A DNA stretch of 64,000 bases, from the NCBI GenBank assembly GCA_028015245.1, contig CM051386.1:13488223-13552222 (forward strand), in the 5' to 3' direction. Shown here in pieces: positions 11,765-21,662 of the stretch; the first letter of the stretch is position 1; every line of letters starts with the position of its first letter. The notes below the pieces were generated by a model, which worked only from the letters and a program-made list of their open reading frames with translations, made no database searches and was not told the origin of the DNA. A program made the translations under genes and the position numbers. The DNA is from Cardamine occulta. Taxonomy: Eukaryota > Streptophyta > Magnoliopsida > Brassicales > Brassicaceae.

Positions 11765-13543
11765 TTAGGCTTGCCTAACATCACCCACATCGAGTGGTGT
11801 GTCGTGCGGTATGCCTTGATCTGCTATATATGGTTTGACTCTCTGTCCATTCACAGTGAATTCTCTGCCTTCAGGGTCCAACAAGGTGATTGCTCTATAT
11901 GGTAAGACTTCTTTTATGTGGAATGGGCCTGACCACCTTGACTTCAACTTGCCAGGAAAAAGTTTGAGTCTGGAATTGAATTGTAACACCTGATCTCCTG
12001 CAGTGAAATCTTTTTGTTGGATCATTTTGTCATGGAAAGCTTTTGTTCTTTCCTTATAAACCTTTGAGCTTTCGTATGCATCAAGTCTTATTTCCTCTAA
12101 CTCGTGCAAACTTACCTTCCTCTTTTCTTGAGCTGATAAGAGGTCAAGATTTAACATTTTTGTAGCCCAGAGTGCTTTGTACTCTAACTCCACAGGTAGA
12201 TGGCAAGATTTTCCTTATAGTAGCTGAAAAGGAGTTCGTCCTGTAGGGGTCTTGTATGCTGTCCTGTAAGCCCACAGAGCATCATCAAGTTTAGATGCCC
12301 AATCTCTTTTCGAAGTTCCCACCACTTTGGCTAAAATTGTTTTGATCTGCTTATTGGACACTTCGACTTGACCACTTGTCTGAGGGTGATAAGGTGTCAC
12401 AACCTTATGTCTCACCCCATGTTTTTTCAGAAGATTTTTAAATTGCTTATTGATGAAATGGGATCCTCCATCACTTATCACAACTCTGGGAACTCCAAAC
12501 CTGGAGAAAATGATTGATTTGAAGATCTTCAAGACAACCTTTCGTTGGTTGGTGATGCTATTGCTTCGACCCATTTGGAGACATAATCAACTGCTACCAA
12601 GATGTAGCTGTTTCCATGAGATGGGCGGTTGAAAGGACCCATGAAATTAATTCCCCAACAATCAAATACATCCACCTCTAAGATTTGATTATGAGGCATC
12701 TCATTTCTCTTACTTATATTGCCCATCCTCTGGCATGCGTCACATTAAACAATGAAATTCTTCGTGTCTTTAAACATCGTTGGCCACCATAGACCTGCTT
12801 GAAGGATTTTCCGAGTTGTCTTGAAAGTGGCAAAGTGCCCTCCGTACGTGGAACCGTGACAATGTTCAAGGACTCCTCTCACTTCAGCAATGCATCTTCT
12901 AAACACACTATCTGCCCCCCTTTTGTAAAGGTAATATTTGTCCCAGAAATAGTGATTTGCATCTCTATATAGCTTTTTCCTAGCAATGCACCAAGGTGCA
13001 TATGTTTATGGCCAGTTGCCTTATAATTTGCTAAGTCTGCGTACCAGGGTGATTTATAGTAACTCACTCGAGTGGCCATGTCGAGTCACGGGTTGAGTTA
13101 AACTTCCTACAGACATAAGCTGTTCTTTAGGCATGGAGTCATTCACTGGTGCCGGGCTATCAATTCGCGTTCTGGAGAGATGGTCTGCTACTCCATTCTC
13201 GATACCCTTTTTGTTAACTATCTCCAAGTCATATTCTTGCATAAGGAGGATCCATCTAAGAAGTCTTGGTTTAGTGTCCTTCTTGGCATATATGTGACGT
13301 AGTGCAGCATGATCCGTGTATACTGTTACCTTCTGATCCACCAAATAACTTCTAAACTTCTCTATGGCGAACACGACAGCGAGCATCTCTTTCTCTGTTG
13401 TTGCATATCTCCCCTGAGCTTCATCTAAGGTTCTGCTTGCATAGTGGATAACATGCAACTTCTTGTCGATTCGCTGACCAAAAACTGCTCCTACTGCATA
13501 GTCTAAAGCGTCACACATTATCTCAAATGGATAACGCCACCCT
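11765..13543 (-). pseudogene. Athila beta pol fragment: RNase H and integrase (copy 1)
   Basis: Reading on the - strand, RNase H runs from 13543 to 13054 with YTDHAALRHI and the terminal ADHLSRTR block. The connecting segment with PWYADLANYKATG lies at 13079-12879. Integrase core pieces follow at 12726-12529 and 12574-12215, and the C-terminal part at 12193-11765 ends in a VNGQRVKPYIADQG block. Frameshifts separate each piece. The first catalytic Asp of the DDE triad, expected in the WGIDFMG-like motif, is Asn (codon at 12646-12648); the second Asp (SDGGSHF) and the Glu region (QTSGQVEVSN) remain. RT, protease and gag are missing upstream. The element cannot integrate on its own. Confidence 0.88.
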
Positions 13544-13544
13544 A

Positions 13545-14199
13545 AGACTTCGGTAGACTCGTACTCTTTTTCCTTACCCCGTGTTTATCCCAAAGTGGTT
13601 TACCGGGGAGGTTTTATAATGAGGCATTGAGAACCAGCGCATCATGGCCTAACCGAATATCCGTTCACTTGGAAACATTCACGGTGAGCTGGACAAATAT
13701 TGGGCCGTGATCCTATCCCAAGGAAGCTCCGCTATCAAGACTTCCTTTTCTTTCTTATTGGTTTTTGTCTTTATGCGGCCCGCTAAGCTTGTAAAGCGTT
13801 GCCTTATTTCATTAAGTAGAGAACCCTAAATGTAAGCCTATATAAAGGCATAAGACGCTCCTTTATAACGTTAACCTACCTTTAATCTAAACCCCTTTGA
13901 GATATTTTCTCTCCTTCGTTTTCAAGTAGTTGTAGCTCTAGAATCATTCCTCCGCCAAGCATTCCTCGAGTCGTTGCTCGGAATCCTTGTCCAGCTAGCT
14001 GTATCATGAAAGCATCCATACTTTACGTGTCGCTATCCTTCCATTTTCTCTCCTTTCCGTGTCATTTGGGTTGAGCCATCCCCAGATCATCACTCCACCC
14101 CTCGTTCTGGTTATATCCGAGAGTCGCCGAGTCTCTCTCGCCTTTCGTTATAACCTCACCGAGTTATACATTCTAGATCTCTATCTCAGGTGTGTATCA
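13545..14199 (+). repeat. Copia-type LTR fragment (copy 1)
   Basis: Beta RNase H homology stops at about 13543, and an LTR-like sequence on the + strand begins. It has the conserved plant-LTR block ctctttttcc...aatgaggcat (13565-13627) and a TATA-like tatataaagg at 13843-13852, and it may end at tgtgtatca (14199). No PBS follows and no target duplication was found, so this is a truncated or recombined LTR. Confidence 0.55.
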
Positions 14200-14377
14200 C
14201 TGTGGGTTCTCCATTGTCACTTGCTCTTGTGAATCCTCTCCTGATTCTATCTCTATGTTCTCTGAGAACACGAAGTAGCCTGTGGATGTTGTCGAGGTAA
14301 CAAAGGAGATGCTGGTTTCCTTGCGAACTTGTATGCATAGAGGTGAGGTAGACTTGATGGGGATAACTCGATGAAGC
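14200..14377 (-). other. Athila alpha 5' leader, inner part (copy 1)
   Basis: Continuous with 19663-19925 once element A is removed, and intact in copy 2 at 49976-50420. A short - strand open frame here ends in a TMENPQ stop. It may be a start-proximal piece of alpha gag, but it has no recognisable domain. Confidence 0.45.
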
Positions 14378-14382
14378 AGATC
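14378..14382 (+). other. Target-site duplication of element A, left
   Basis: agatc directly precedes the 5' LTR and is repeated at 19658-19662 directly after the 3' LTR. Copy 2 has a single agatc at 50154-50158 with no insertion, confirming the event. Confidence 0.97.
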
Positions 14383-15666
14383 TGATGAGGACATCAAGTC
14401 ACCATCAATCAAGGAGCATGGAGGAGACATCAACCAGATGACCAATACCTTTGGAGAGAACCAGCCTGAGCGTACCAAAGACATATATGCCTTTATTGAA
14501 GCATATCAACCTAACCAGTGTTGGAAAATGACTGTTGCACTCTTTTTCCCTTGGCTAGGGTTTTTCCCAATGGGTTTACCTAGAAAGGTTTTTAATGAGG
14601 CAATATTAAGTCATCAAGGAATCACAGAGAAGTTGATTTGGTTCAAAAGCTTTCCACATGAGGAAGATATTCAAGTTACAAGTCAGCAGACTTCCAATGA
14701 ACCCGATAGAGACCAACGGCTACTATTTGGAGGATTACGGCTGAACCACAAGGAATTAAGTTACAAACCAACTTGGTATGTATTCTTTACTCATCATAGA
14801 AGCTCAGTAAATTGGATTCGTACCAAACCGATATCAGATGAGGAAGTTATTCAATTTCTAAACCCGAACACTCTAGACTTGCCTTATATGGAGTCTTGCG
14901 GATTTGGGAGTCTTCAAACGTATCTTTGGCGACCTGGAGACCTTCCCCATCATCCAGAGACTCTACAACACGTATTTGTTTCAACCAAAACGCACAGGAT
15001 CAGGCGGATCCTCCCACACCTTCACTTCCCATATCTGGAACCGAGCTTGCCTTTATTTGCCTTGTTTGGAGCCAAAGGATATCATTCAGCAACGGCTCTT
15101 TTCCTATTCACTTGTGTGCATTCTGGAGCCTTATTCAGTGAACCTGGACGTCCCAAGACACCACCAATTCGCACCTAAGCTTTCAAGAATAAAGCCGCTT
15201 CACAACTTGCCTTATTTGGCCCGATTTGCTCATAATGGTCCAACGGCTAGTTTATATTTAATTTTGTGATTTCTTTCTTGTTTCTAACCTTCTAGAACGT
15301 TAGAGTACTCATGTAAGAGCTCTATATAAAGCTCATTTCGTCCTTTGTACAAATCACCTTTCAATCAAAATTAATAGAAGTTTTCTTGTTTATCTTTCAA
15401 AGCGTTTCTTTGCAAAGATTGTTCTTTTTCTTTAGAATTAAGTGTGTGATTCACTAGTTCTATAGAACCTGCGGATTAGGTTATTTGTGAGATTCAAATA
15501 GCTTGTTCGTTCACTGATTGAGAGAGTCAATCACCATAGATTGAGAGAGTCAATCAAAACATCACCCCCATCTCTACCTTCAATTCCACCTTCCATGAGT
15601 CTAGGTTTTGGAATCTCGTGATCATCGGATTGATCTCGGCTTAGGAGTGATTCCGTGCCTGTATCA
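14383..15666 (+). repeat. Element A 5' LTR
   Basis: Starts tgatgaggac and ends gcctgtatca. It contains the plant-LTR hairpin block at 14540-14604 and a TATA-like ctctatataaag at 15322-15333 that probably drives transcription. A 246-codon open frame (14438-15178) lies inside it, but the frame is altered by a one-base indel in the other LTR, so it is not taken as a gene. Confidence 0.95.
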
Positions 15667-15668
15667 TC

Positions 15669-15680
15669 TGGTATCAGAGC
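15669..15680 (+). other. Element A primer-binding site
   Basis: tggtatcagagc, two bases after the LTR, is the standard plant PBS complementary to the 3' end of initiator methionine tRNA. Confidence 0.93.
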
Positions 15681-15702
15681 TTCAAAAGCTCCTACCCATC
15701 AG

Positions 15703-16351
15703 GTTGTATTCATCCAACCTCTATCCCTTTTAATTTTCTGTTTTGTTGTTTCAATTTTCATTAAAAATCGAAAACATATAAAAATCACTTTCCTTTCTTT
15801 TGTTCTTGCTAGTTTGCTTCAGTATCTTTCATAAAAAACAAAAAGAATAAATTATTTGCTTCAGTTTGTTATTTGTTTCGATTTCATAAATAAAAACCCC
15901 ATAAAAAGTTTCTGATTTCACAGTTTAAGTTTTTCGTCAATTTTGTTGTGTCAATTTTATAAAATCCATAAAAACTCAAAAAAATTATTTCGTCTTTTGT
16001 TATGCTTTTCTAAGAGTCTTGAAAACCCATAAAAATTTTATCCCAGAATTTAGAAGTTCGTTTGGTATTTGTTTGAGAATTAAATCTCAGACATATCAAA
16101 AATCGCTTCTGGATTTTGATCTGTTTTGTTTGAGTCGTATAAAATCCGAAAATTTCCAAAAAAATATTTTTTCTTTTTGATTTCGTTAATTTAATCTCTT
16201 AAGAAGATTTATCAAGTAGAATTTCAAATTTTGGAGTCCATTTAATATTTTTTTCGAAGTTGTTTTCCAAACTGGGTCCAAGTGGCTTAGATTGTCTAAA
16301 TCGGTTCTTTTTAGTTGCTAGAGCTTTGATATTGTGTTGAATCTTTTGCAG
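15703..16351 (+). other. Candidate leader intron of element A
   Basis: A donor-like cag/gttgta begins 23 bases after the PBS and an acceptor-like ttttgcag/gaacc ends 12 bases before the favoured gag ATG (16364). The 649-base interval is U- and A-rich, as expected of a plant intron. Element B has the same arrangement (60339-61009). Splicing would remove upstream ATGs and place the gag start near the cap. No transcript evidence is available. Confidence 0.5.
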
Positions 16352-16363
16352 GAACCATCCGCC

Positions 16364-17827
16364 ATGGACTATGAATCTGATGTAGAGGATGAAAGAAGTG
16401 AGTTTAACACCTCAGAGATCGATTGGGGTGAAGAACTGGACCCCTCATGGAGTGGAGACGAAGGATATGACCCCAACTCGTGGGAAGGAGGTGCTGATTC
16501 TGAATTCAGTACTGGAGAAGGCTATGAACGTAATGAAGAACACTGGGATGATGTGACAGAGTCAGAAAGTGTGCTCTATGAAGAAGAAGACATTGGAGTT
16601 ACTAGCTCTCAAATCGGTTTAGAGGAAGAAACTAATGTGCATGATGAAGAAAAATCAGAATCAAGTTTCTGTGAAGAAGTTGGCTTTCATGACAGTTTGG
16701 AGGATCAACACCACGAATTTGATTTGCAAAACAAATCAAGAGATGAACAGAGGCTCAAGCAACACGCCTATGAAGAAGTGTCAAGTTTTGCTGAAGATGA
16801 ATCATGCCATGATGAAGAAGAAAACTATGAAGAGACTGGTTCAGAACGTGAAGAAGAGGATAGACCATGGTGTGAGACTCCTTACTTCAACCATGAAGAT
16901 GAGACTGAGTCTCAAAGGTCTCCAGAAGAGTTTGTTGAAGAGGAGGAAGTCAAAAGTGAGGCTGGAAGAGATGATTATTGGGAAGACCTATCCAGAGAAG
17001 ATGAAGGTGTAAGTGAGGCAGGAAGAGATGGTTATGATTATTCCAATTACATCTATTTTTCAGGTTTTCAACAAGGATCTGAGGCATACATTCAATGGGA
17101 AGAAGACTTAGAGCATTGGTTCCGTTCCCATCACATACCTAAAGAAGAAAGGCTTTCCTATGCCTTAGACACCCTAGTTGGAGAAGCACAAGAATGGTGG
17201 CGACAAGAAGAATTTTGGCATCAATATTCCCAGCCAATCAACACTTGGGGACTACTCAAACAGAGCATGTATCGAACCTTTGTGCCAAAATCCCTAAACA
17301 AGAATTACGCTCCCAAGAAGTTGTTGTTCCAATCAGCTCCAAAGGAGAGGTCGGCTCCAAAGCAACCATACAGTTCTAAACTGAAGAGAAGGACGACACA
17401 AACACCAATTAAGAGGACTGAGGCCACATTAGTCACTCAAGGACATGAGAAGAAGCCAAAAGCAAAAGTCGTAGCTCACAAGCAAAGTCCGAGCTCAAAG
17501 CTTGAGCCACACGGCAATGTAAAGCAATGTAAGCCTCCTAAGCTATCTAAATCTAAAGAAATAATCTGTTATAGATGTCATAAGCAAGGTCACTTTGCTG
17601 CAACATGTCCTGAAAGACAAGTAGTTAATGTAACAACACTTGAACCAAAACCGAGTTCATCTAACTCAAGTGATTGTTTAGCACAATCTGGTTTTGAAAT
17701 GTCCAATTCTAGTATAATGTGCTTGTCTTCGCCAAGGGTTAATGATGCAGGTCTCGATCAAGTCATGGAGCACACGGTGAGAAAAGTAGGCCCTGAGAAA
17801 GATGAAGTTTCCCCAGCTTCATTCTAA
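16364..17827 (+). CDS. Gag protein of element A with acidic N-terminus
   Basis: The frame is open from 16334, but the ATG at 16364 sits in an excellent plant context (gccgccATGG) and is preferred, giving 487 residues. Residues 1-240 are extremely acidic (Asp/Glu-rich, with Ser, Tyr, Trp). A retrotransposon gag core follows (about 240-315: WEEDLEHWFRSHHIP...EERLSYALDTLVGEA), then a Lys-rich stretch and a CCHC zinc knuckle at 402-415 (C-X2-C-X4-H-X4-C, all metal ligands present). The protein would form virus-like particles and bind the element's RNA. No protease or pol domain follows. The stop at 17825 overlaps the ATG of the next small frame (taATG). The long acidic extension is unusual for gag. 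Confidence 0.88.
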   Translation: MDYESDVEDERSEFNTSEIDWGEELDPSWSGDEGYDPNSWEGGADSEFSTGEGYERNEEHWDDVTESESVLYEEEDIGVTSSQIGLEEETNVHDEEKSESSFCEEVGFHDSLEDQHHEFDLQNKSRDEQRLKQHAYEEVSSFAEDESCHDEEENYEETGSEREEEDRPWCETPYFNHEDETESQRSPEEFVEEEEVKSEAGRDDYWEDLSREDEGVSEAGRDGYDYSNYIYFSGFQQGSEAYIQWEEDLEHWFRSHHIPKEERLSYALDTLVGEAQEWWRQEEFWHQYSQPINTWGLLKQSMYRTFVPKSLNKNYAPKKLLFQSAPKERSAPKQPYSSKLKRRTTQTPIKRTEATLVTQGHEKKPKAKVVAHKQSPSSKLEPHGNVKQCKPPKLSKSKEIICYRCHKQGHFAATCPERQVVNVTTLEPKPSSSNSSDCLAQSGFEMSNSSIMCLSSPRVNDAGLDQVMEHTVRKVGPEKDEVSPASF

Positions 17828-18195
17828 TGCAAGAAGAGCCACCGGATCACACATTTACTCAATATGACGTGGCATCAAAAGAAACAAAACTCATCGAAAG
17901 TTTTGGTCAGGTAAGTGCCTCATTGCTTCAACTAATCTCTGCTGATTCTAAAAGTGTGATGACAGACCTATTAAGTCTAGAAGAGTTTGATGAAAACGTT
18001 GGTGCCCCACGGAAACACTTGATTCAAAATAATTGTTTTACTACACATTTAAAACCTGAGCAAAAATCTATATTGAATAAACCATGTTTACCTGTTTATA
18101 ATAATTCCATGACTGTATTAATTCACTGGATTTGTGCCAAGGGAGTTGGAAATATTACACGGTACAAAGGAAGAACCACCAGACTTAGAAATTGA
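17827..18195 (+). CDS. Small post-gag frame of element A, unknown function
   Basis: A 122-codon open frame begins in the taATG overlap with gag. It opens with QEEPPD, a variant of a motif repeated through elements A and B. At 17911 it crosses a strong donor-like cag/gtaagtg. The next motif copy, KEEPPD (18168-18185), lies in a different frame that continues to 18523 inside the 3' LTR and contains a KDEPPD copy at 18278-18295. Either a spliced or frameshifted product, or a decayed coding tail, could explain this. I do not recognise a domain. Confidence 0.4.
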   Translation: MQEEPPDHTFTQYDVASKETKLIESFGQVSASLLQLISADSKSVMTDLLSLEEFDENVGAPRKHLIQNNCFTTHLKPEQKSILNKPCLPVYNNSMTVLIHWICAKGVGNITRYKGRTTRLRN

Positions 18196-18360
18196 AGACC
18201 ATGTCCGAGGAAGAGTTGAGCCAATGATACCACCACCTACTAGGAAAAACAGAGGAGTAGTCCCAATACTCCAGTTCAAAGATGAACCGCCAGATGCACA
18301 ACACATCAACAAACAATCACCATACCAGGATTATACAGTTTCGAGGTCGAAACGTTTTGA

Positions 18361-18372
18361 AGAGGGAGGGTA
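18361..18372 (+). other. Element A polypurine tract
   Basis: agagggagggta, a purine run ending directly at the 3' LTR, is the expected priming site for plus-strand DNA. Confidence 0.88.
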
Positions 18373-19657
18373 TGATGAGGACATCAAGTCACCATCAATC
18401 AAGGAGCATGGAGGAGACATCAACCAGATGACCAATACCTTTGGAGAGAACCAGCCTGAGCGTACCAAAGACATATATGCCTTTATTGAAGCATATCAAC
18501 CTAACCCAGGTGTTGGAAAATGACTGTTGCACTCTTTTTCCCTTGGCTAGGGTTTTTCCCAATGGGTTTACCTAGAAAGGTTTTTAATGAGGCAATATTA
18601 AGTCATCAAGGAATCACAGAGAAGTTGATTTGGTTCAAAAGCTTTCCACATGAGGAAGATATTCAAGTTACAAGTCAGCAGACTTCCAATGAACCCGATA
18701 GAGACCAACGGCTACTATTTGGAGGATTACGGCTGAACCACAAGGAATTAAGTTACAAACCAACTTGGTATGTATTCTTTACTCATCATAGAAGCTCAGT
18801 AAATTGGATTCGTACCAAACCGATATCAGATGAGGAAGTTATTCAATTTCTAAACCGGAACACTCTAGACTTGCCTTATATGGAGTCTTGCGGATTTGGG
18901 AGTCTTCAAACGTATCTTTGGCGACCTGGAGACCTTCCCCATCATCCAGAGACTCTACAACACGTATTTGTTTCAACCAAAACGCACAGGATCAGGCGGA
19001 TCCTCCCACACCTTCACTTCCCATATCTGGAACCGAGCTTGCCTTATTTGCCTTGTTTGGAGCCAAAGGATATCATTCAGCAACGGCTCTTTTCCTATTC
19101 ACTTGTGTGCATTCTGGAGCCTTATTCAGTGAACCTGGACGTCCCAAGACACCACCAATTCGCACCTAAGCTTTCAAGAATAAAGGCGCTTCACAACTTG
19201 CCTTATTTGGCCCGATTTGCTCATAATGGTCCAACGGCTAGTTTATATTTAATTTTGTGATTTCTTTCTTGTTTCTAACCTTCTAGAACGTTAGAGTACT
19301 CATGTAAGAGCTCTATATAAAGCTCATTTCGTCCTTTGTACAAATCACCTTTCAATCAAAATTAATAGAAGTTTTCTTGTTTATCTTTCAAAGCGTTTCT
19401 TTGCAAAGATTGTTCTTTTTCTTTAGAATTAAGTGTGTGATTCACTAGTTCTATAGAACCTGCGGATTAGGTTATTTGTGAGATTCAAATAGCTTGTTCG
19501 TTCACTGATTGAGAGAGTCAATCACCATAGATTGAGAGAGTCAATCAAAACATCACCCCCATCTCTACCTTCAATTCCACCTTCCGCGAGTCTAGGTTTT
19601 GGAATCTCTTGATCATCGGATTGATCTCGGCTTAGGAGTGATTCCGTGCCTGTATCA
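18373..19657 (+). repeat. Element A 3' LTR
   Basis: 1285 bp, nearly identical to the 5' LTR. Visible differences include an added c and g near 18507-18511, a missing t near 19043, and single substitutions in the second half. It ends tgtatca, followed by the target duplication. Confidence 0.95.
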
Positions 19658-19662
19658 AGATC
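19658..19662 (+). other. Target-site duplication of element A, right
   Basis: agatc, identical to 14378-14382 and to the single pre-insertion site at 50154-50158. Confidence 0.97.
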
Positions 19663-19925
19663 GAGTGGTGCAGGAAGCAAAAGTAGAACTCGGTAGAGGA
19701 CTCGGTTGAAATAGGTCGAGTTGCAGATGTGTTGACCGAGTGACTTAAACGAGTTGTGCCTTAAACAGAGGTAGGACTCGATCTGTAAACTAAGTTCTTG
19801 AACTCGAGTTATTGGTCGAGTGGTACCTGAAACACAATAAATCTAGAAAGTTAAAAACCAATGTGAAATGAAAACAAACATGATCTTAAAAGATCTGAAA
19901 TCCTAAACGTAACAAACAGATACCC
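19663..19925 (-). other. Athila alpha 5' leader, outer part (copy 1)
   Basis: Non-coding leader between alpha's PBS and the element A insertion. It is dense in tcgag, ctcgg and cgagt motifs between 19663 and 19830. No gene is supported. Confidence 0.6.
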
Positions 19926-19945
19926 AATCGGCAACAGAGCCAAAT
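19925..19945 (-). other. Athila alpha primer-binding site (degenerate, copy 1)
   Basis: The - strand reads atttggctctgttgccgatt, a decayed form of the Athila-type PBS (core tttggcgccgttgccgggga). It sits directly against the LTR end tgataac at 19946. Confidence 0.75.
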
Positions 19946-20921
19946 TGATAACATGATTTTTCTATCTCCCGTTCAATTCCTCAAGGCTATCATGTCATTG
20001 TGTAGATGTGGTGTCAATCCAAATGAGTGTGTTGTTATGCAATCATGATATTATCAAATACGCTTAATTCAAGCCAAATAGATAGTTTTTCGATAACCTA
20101 ACAAGTTCTAAGTGCAAAAAGGAAATAGAAACTAGGTAGAATGAGAAATCAAACAAAGTAGAAACAGTATAACAATAAATAAGAAGCAAGGTCTTGAGGA
20201 ATGGGTTCATGGATCTGTGATTCCTCCTAATCTCTCCTACATGCTTAATCAACTTCATAGAAGTTATCCCTAGACGATGAACATCACAAAAACGTGAATC
20301 CACTCTCGTGACAGACAACAATAAACCTATGTCACTTCCTAATCTTAACACCTATTCAATCAGACGGATAACAAGTATCAATCAAACATAGCATAAGAAA
20401 GCATTAAGAACTACTTCATCAATGTCAAAATACAACTACAACTACCAATCTCTTGGTGAAAAGTTATAAATCTCTGGCATTAGTAGATCAAGCATTTCAG
20501 TAAACACTTTCCGGGTGTGAAATGACTGGGATTTAATATCAAGGGGTTAACAAGGAATAGCATTCAAACACCTAATCCAGAAGGGATATATTCAATTTGA
20601 AGCTTAAACATCTAAAAGATTAAGATTTCTACACAGATCTAACCATTCCTCAAAAATCCTAGTTCACTACTCAGAAATCATCCTAATATGCTCAAACCCA
20701 GAAAATGAAATAAAGTGCATATTCAGATTCAGGATGATGAGATTAGAAGGATTCTAAAGAAATTAAATGCAAAAAAGATAAAAGAAAATAGTAGATCTAG
20801 AATATAAAATCATAAACTAAAGCAAAAAAGATAATGAGGGTTTTTACGGGAAGAGCTTTTAAAGGGAGCTCGAAACACAAAAAGAAAAAATAACTAAGTC
20901 TGATTAGAGCGGTAGTAGAAC
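19946..20921 (-). repeat. Athila alpha 5' LTR, truncated (copy 1)
   Basis: It aligns with the first 980 bases or so of the 3' LTR at 2330. Shared blocks include the tcaagg..atcatgtcattg stretch and the ccgggtgtgaaat block near 20510. Homology stops in 'agaactcc' near 20921, where AT-rich CACTA-family sequence begins. The remaining 430 bases and the right target duplication are missing, in both segment copies. Confidence 0.82.
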
Positions 20922-21179
20922 TCCGCTCATTATGTTTTTATTTATATTTTGTATTTTTATTTCATATTTTAAATATTACATTTTATAAAAATTAAAACCA
21001 CAAAACCATAAATAAATAAAAACATTAAAAATCATAAACAAACCCAAATAATAAAACACAACAAAAAAAACCAAAAACCAATAAAAAATATTATATAAAA
21101 ACATCCAAAACCAAATTACACACAATCTGTCGGAAATGACATTTTTCTTCGCCAACCAATGTCAGTCAATCCTTAAACC

Positions 21180-21662
21180 GAGACACGTGTAACCACAAAC
21201 CCGTCGGAAATCCGTCGGAAATTTCCGATGGATTTCCAATGGGTTTGTGGTTTCGTGGTCGTTTACGATCCGTTTCTCTTGAAATATGTTTGTAGTATGG
21301 TTTGTTACTCATTTCAATGATGAAATACTAACATATACCTTGTGACATATCATATATATCAAAATCAGAAAAATTTCGACTATCATGTCTACATGTTAGA
21401 CAATGATACATATCTTAAAACGATGATTTATAACCATAACAACTAAAGTTTTCTAATTTCGTATATTTCATTTGTAACAATGTATTTGTTTATATTTTAT
21501 CATTGAAATGAGTATCAAAGCACACTACAAACATATTTCAATAGAAATCGATTGTCAATGACCACGAAACCACAAATCCGTCGGAAATCCATCAGAAATT
21601 TCCGACGGATTTCCGACGGGTTTGTGGTTCCACGTGTACCACCTCAAGGTTACACGTGTCTA
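21180..21662. repeat. Long inverted repeat (foldback) in CACTA sequence, copy 1
   Basis: The left arm (about 21180-21335) and right arm (about 21493-21662) are reverse complements over about 150 bases, with a 22-base extra block in the right arm. Landmarks are gacacgtgtaacc against ggttacacgtgtc, and gaaatatgtttgtagt against actacaaacatatttc. The loop is about 160 bases. The same structure lies at 51676-52160. Confidence 0.88.

Larger units (their letters stand above)
14383..19657 (+). mobile_element. Element A: young gag-only LTR retrotransposon
   Basis: A complete 5275-bp element with two LTRs (1284 and 1285 bp), TG...CA ends, perfect 5-bp target duplication, initiator-Met-type PBS, one gag gene and a polypurine tract. 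It has no protease, reverse transcriptase, RNase H or integrase, so it must be mobilised in trans; it fits the TR-GAG class of non-autonomous elements. By eye the LTRs differ by about five substitutions and three single-base indels, which suggests insertion within roughly the last few hundred thousand years at usual plant rates (inference). It is absent from the copy-2 empty site. It shares gag zinc-knuckle sequence, leader layout and post-gag modules with element B. Confidence 0.95.
1..21656 (+). repeat. Large segmental duplication, copy 1
   Basis: This segment repeats in the same orientation at 35781-52156. The start at base 1 matches 35781, and the copies stay aligned with an offset of about 35771-35781 until element A interrupts copy 1 at 14383; after it (from 19663) the offset is 30496. 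Alignment ends near 21656/52156, inside CACTA-family repeats. The true left end lies outside the window. Predicted proteins between 11765 and 13518 are identical in the two copies, while 1-3500 and 9300-11300 differ by many single-base changes and indels. The copies therefore look recent. It could be a true duplication or two haplotypes assembled in tandem. Confidence 0.93.

Noticed and set aside
14438..15178. 246-codon open frame inside element A's 5' LTR, with a similar one at 18520-19260 in the 3' LTR
   Set aside because: The frame ends differ because of one-base indels between LTRs, no domain is visible, and part of it translates a conserved LTR RNA block; best read as chance.
16635..17012. 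A 125-codon frame overlapping element A gag
   Set aside because: Shadow of the acidic gag region in another frame; no domain and no start context.
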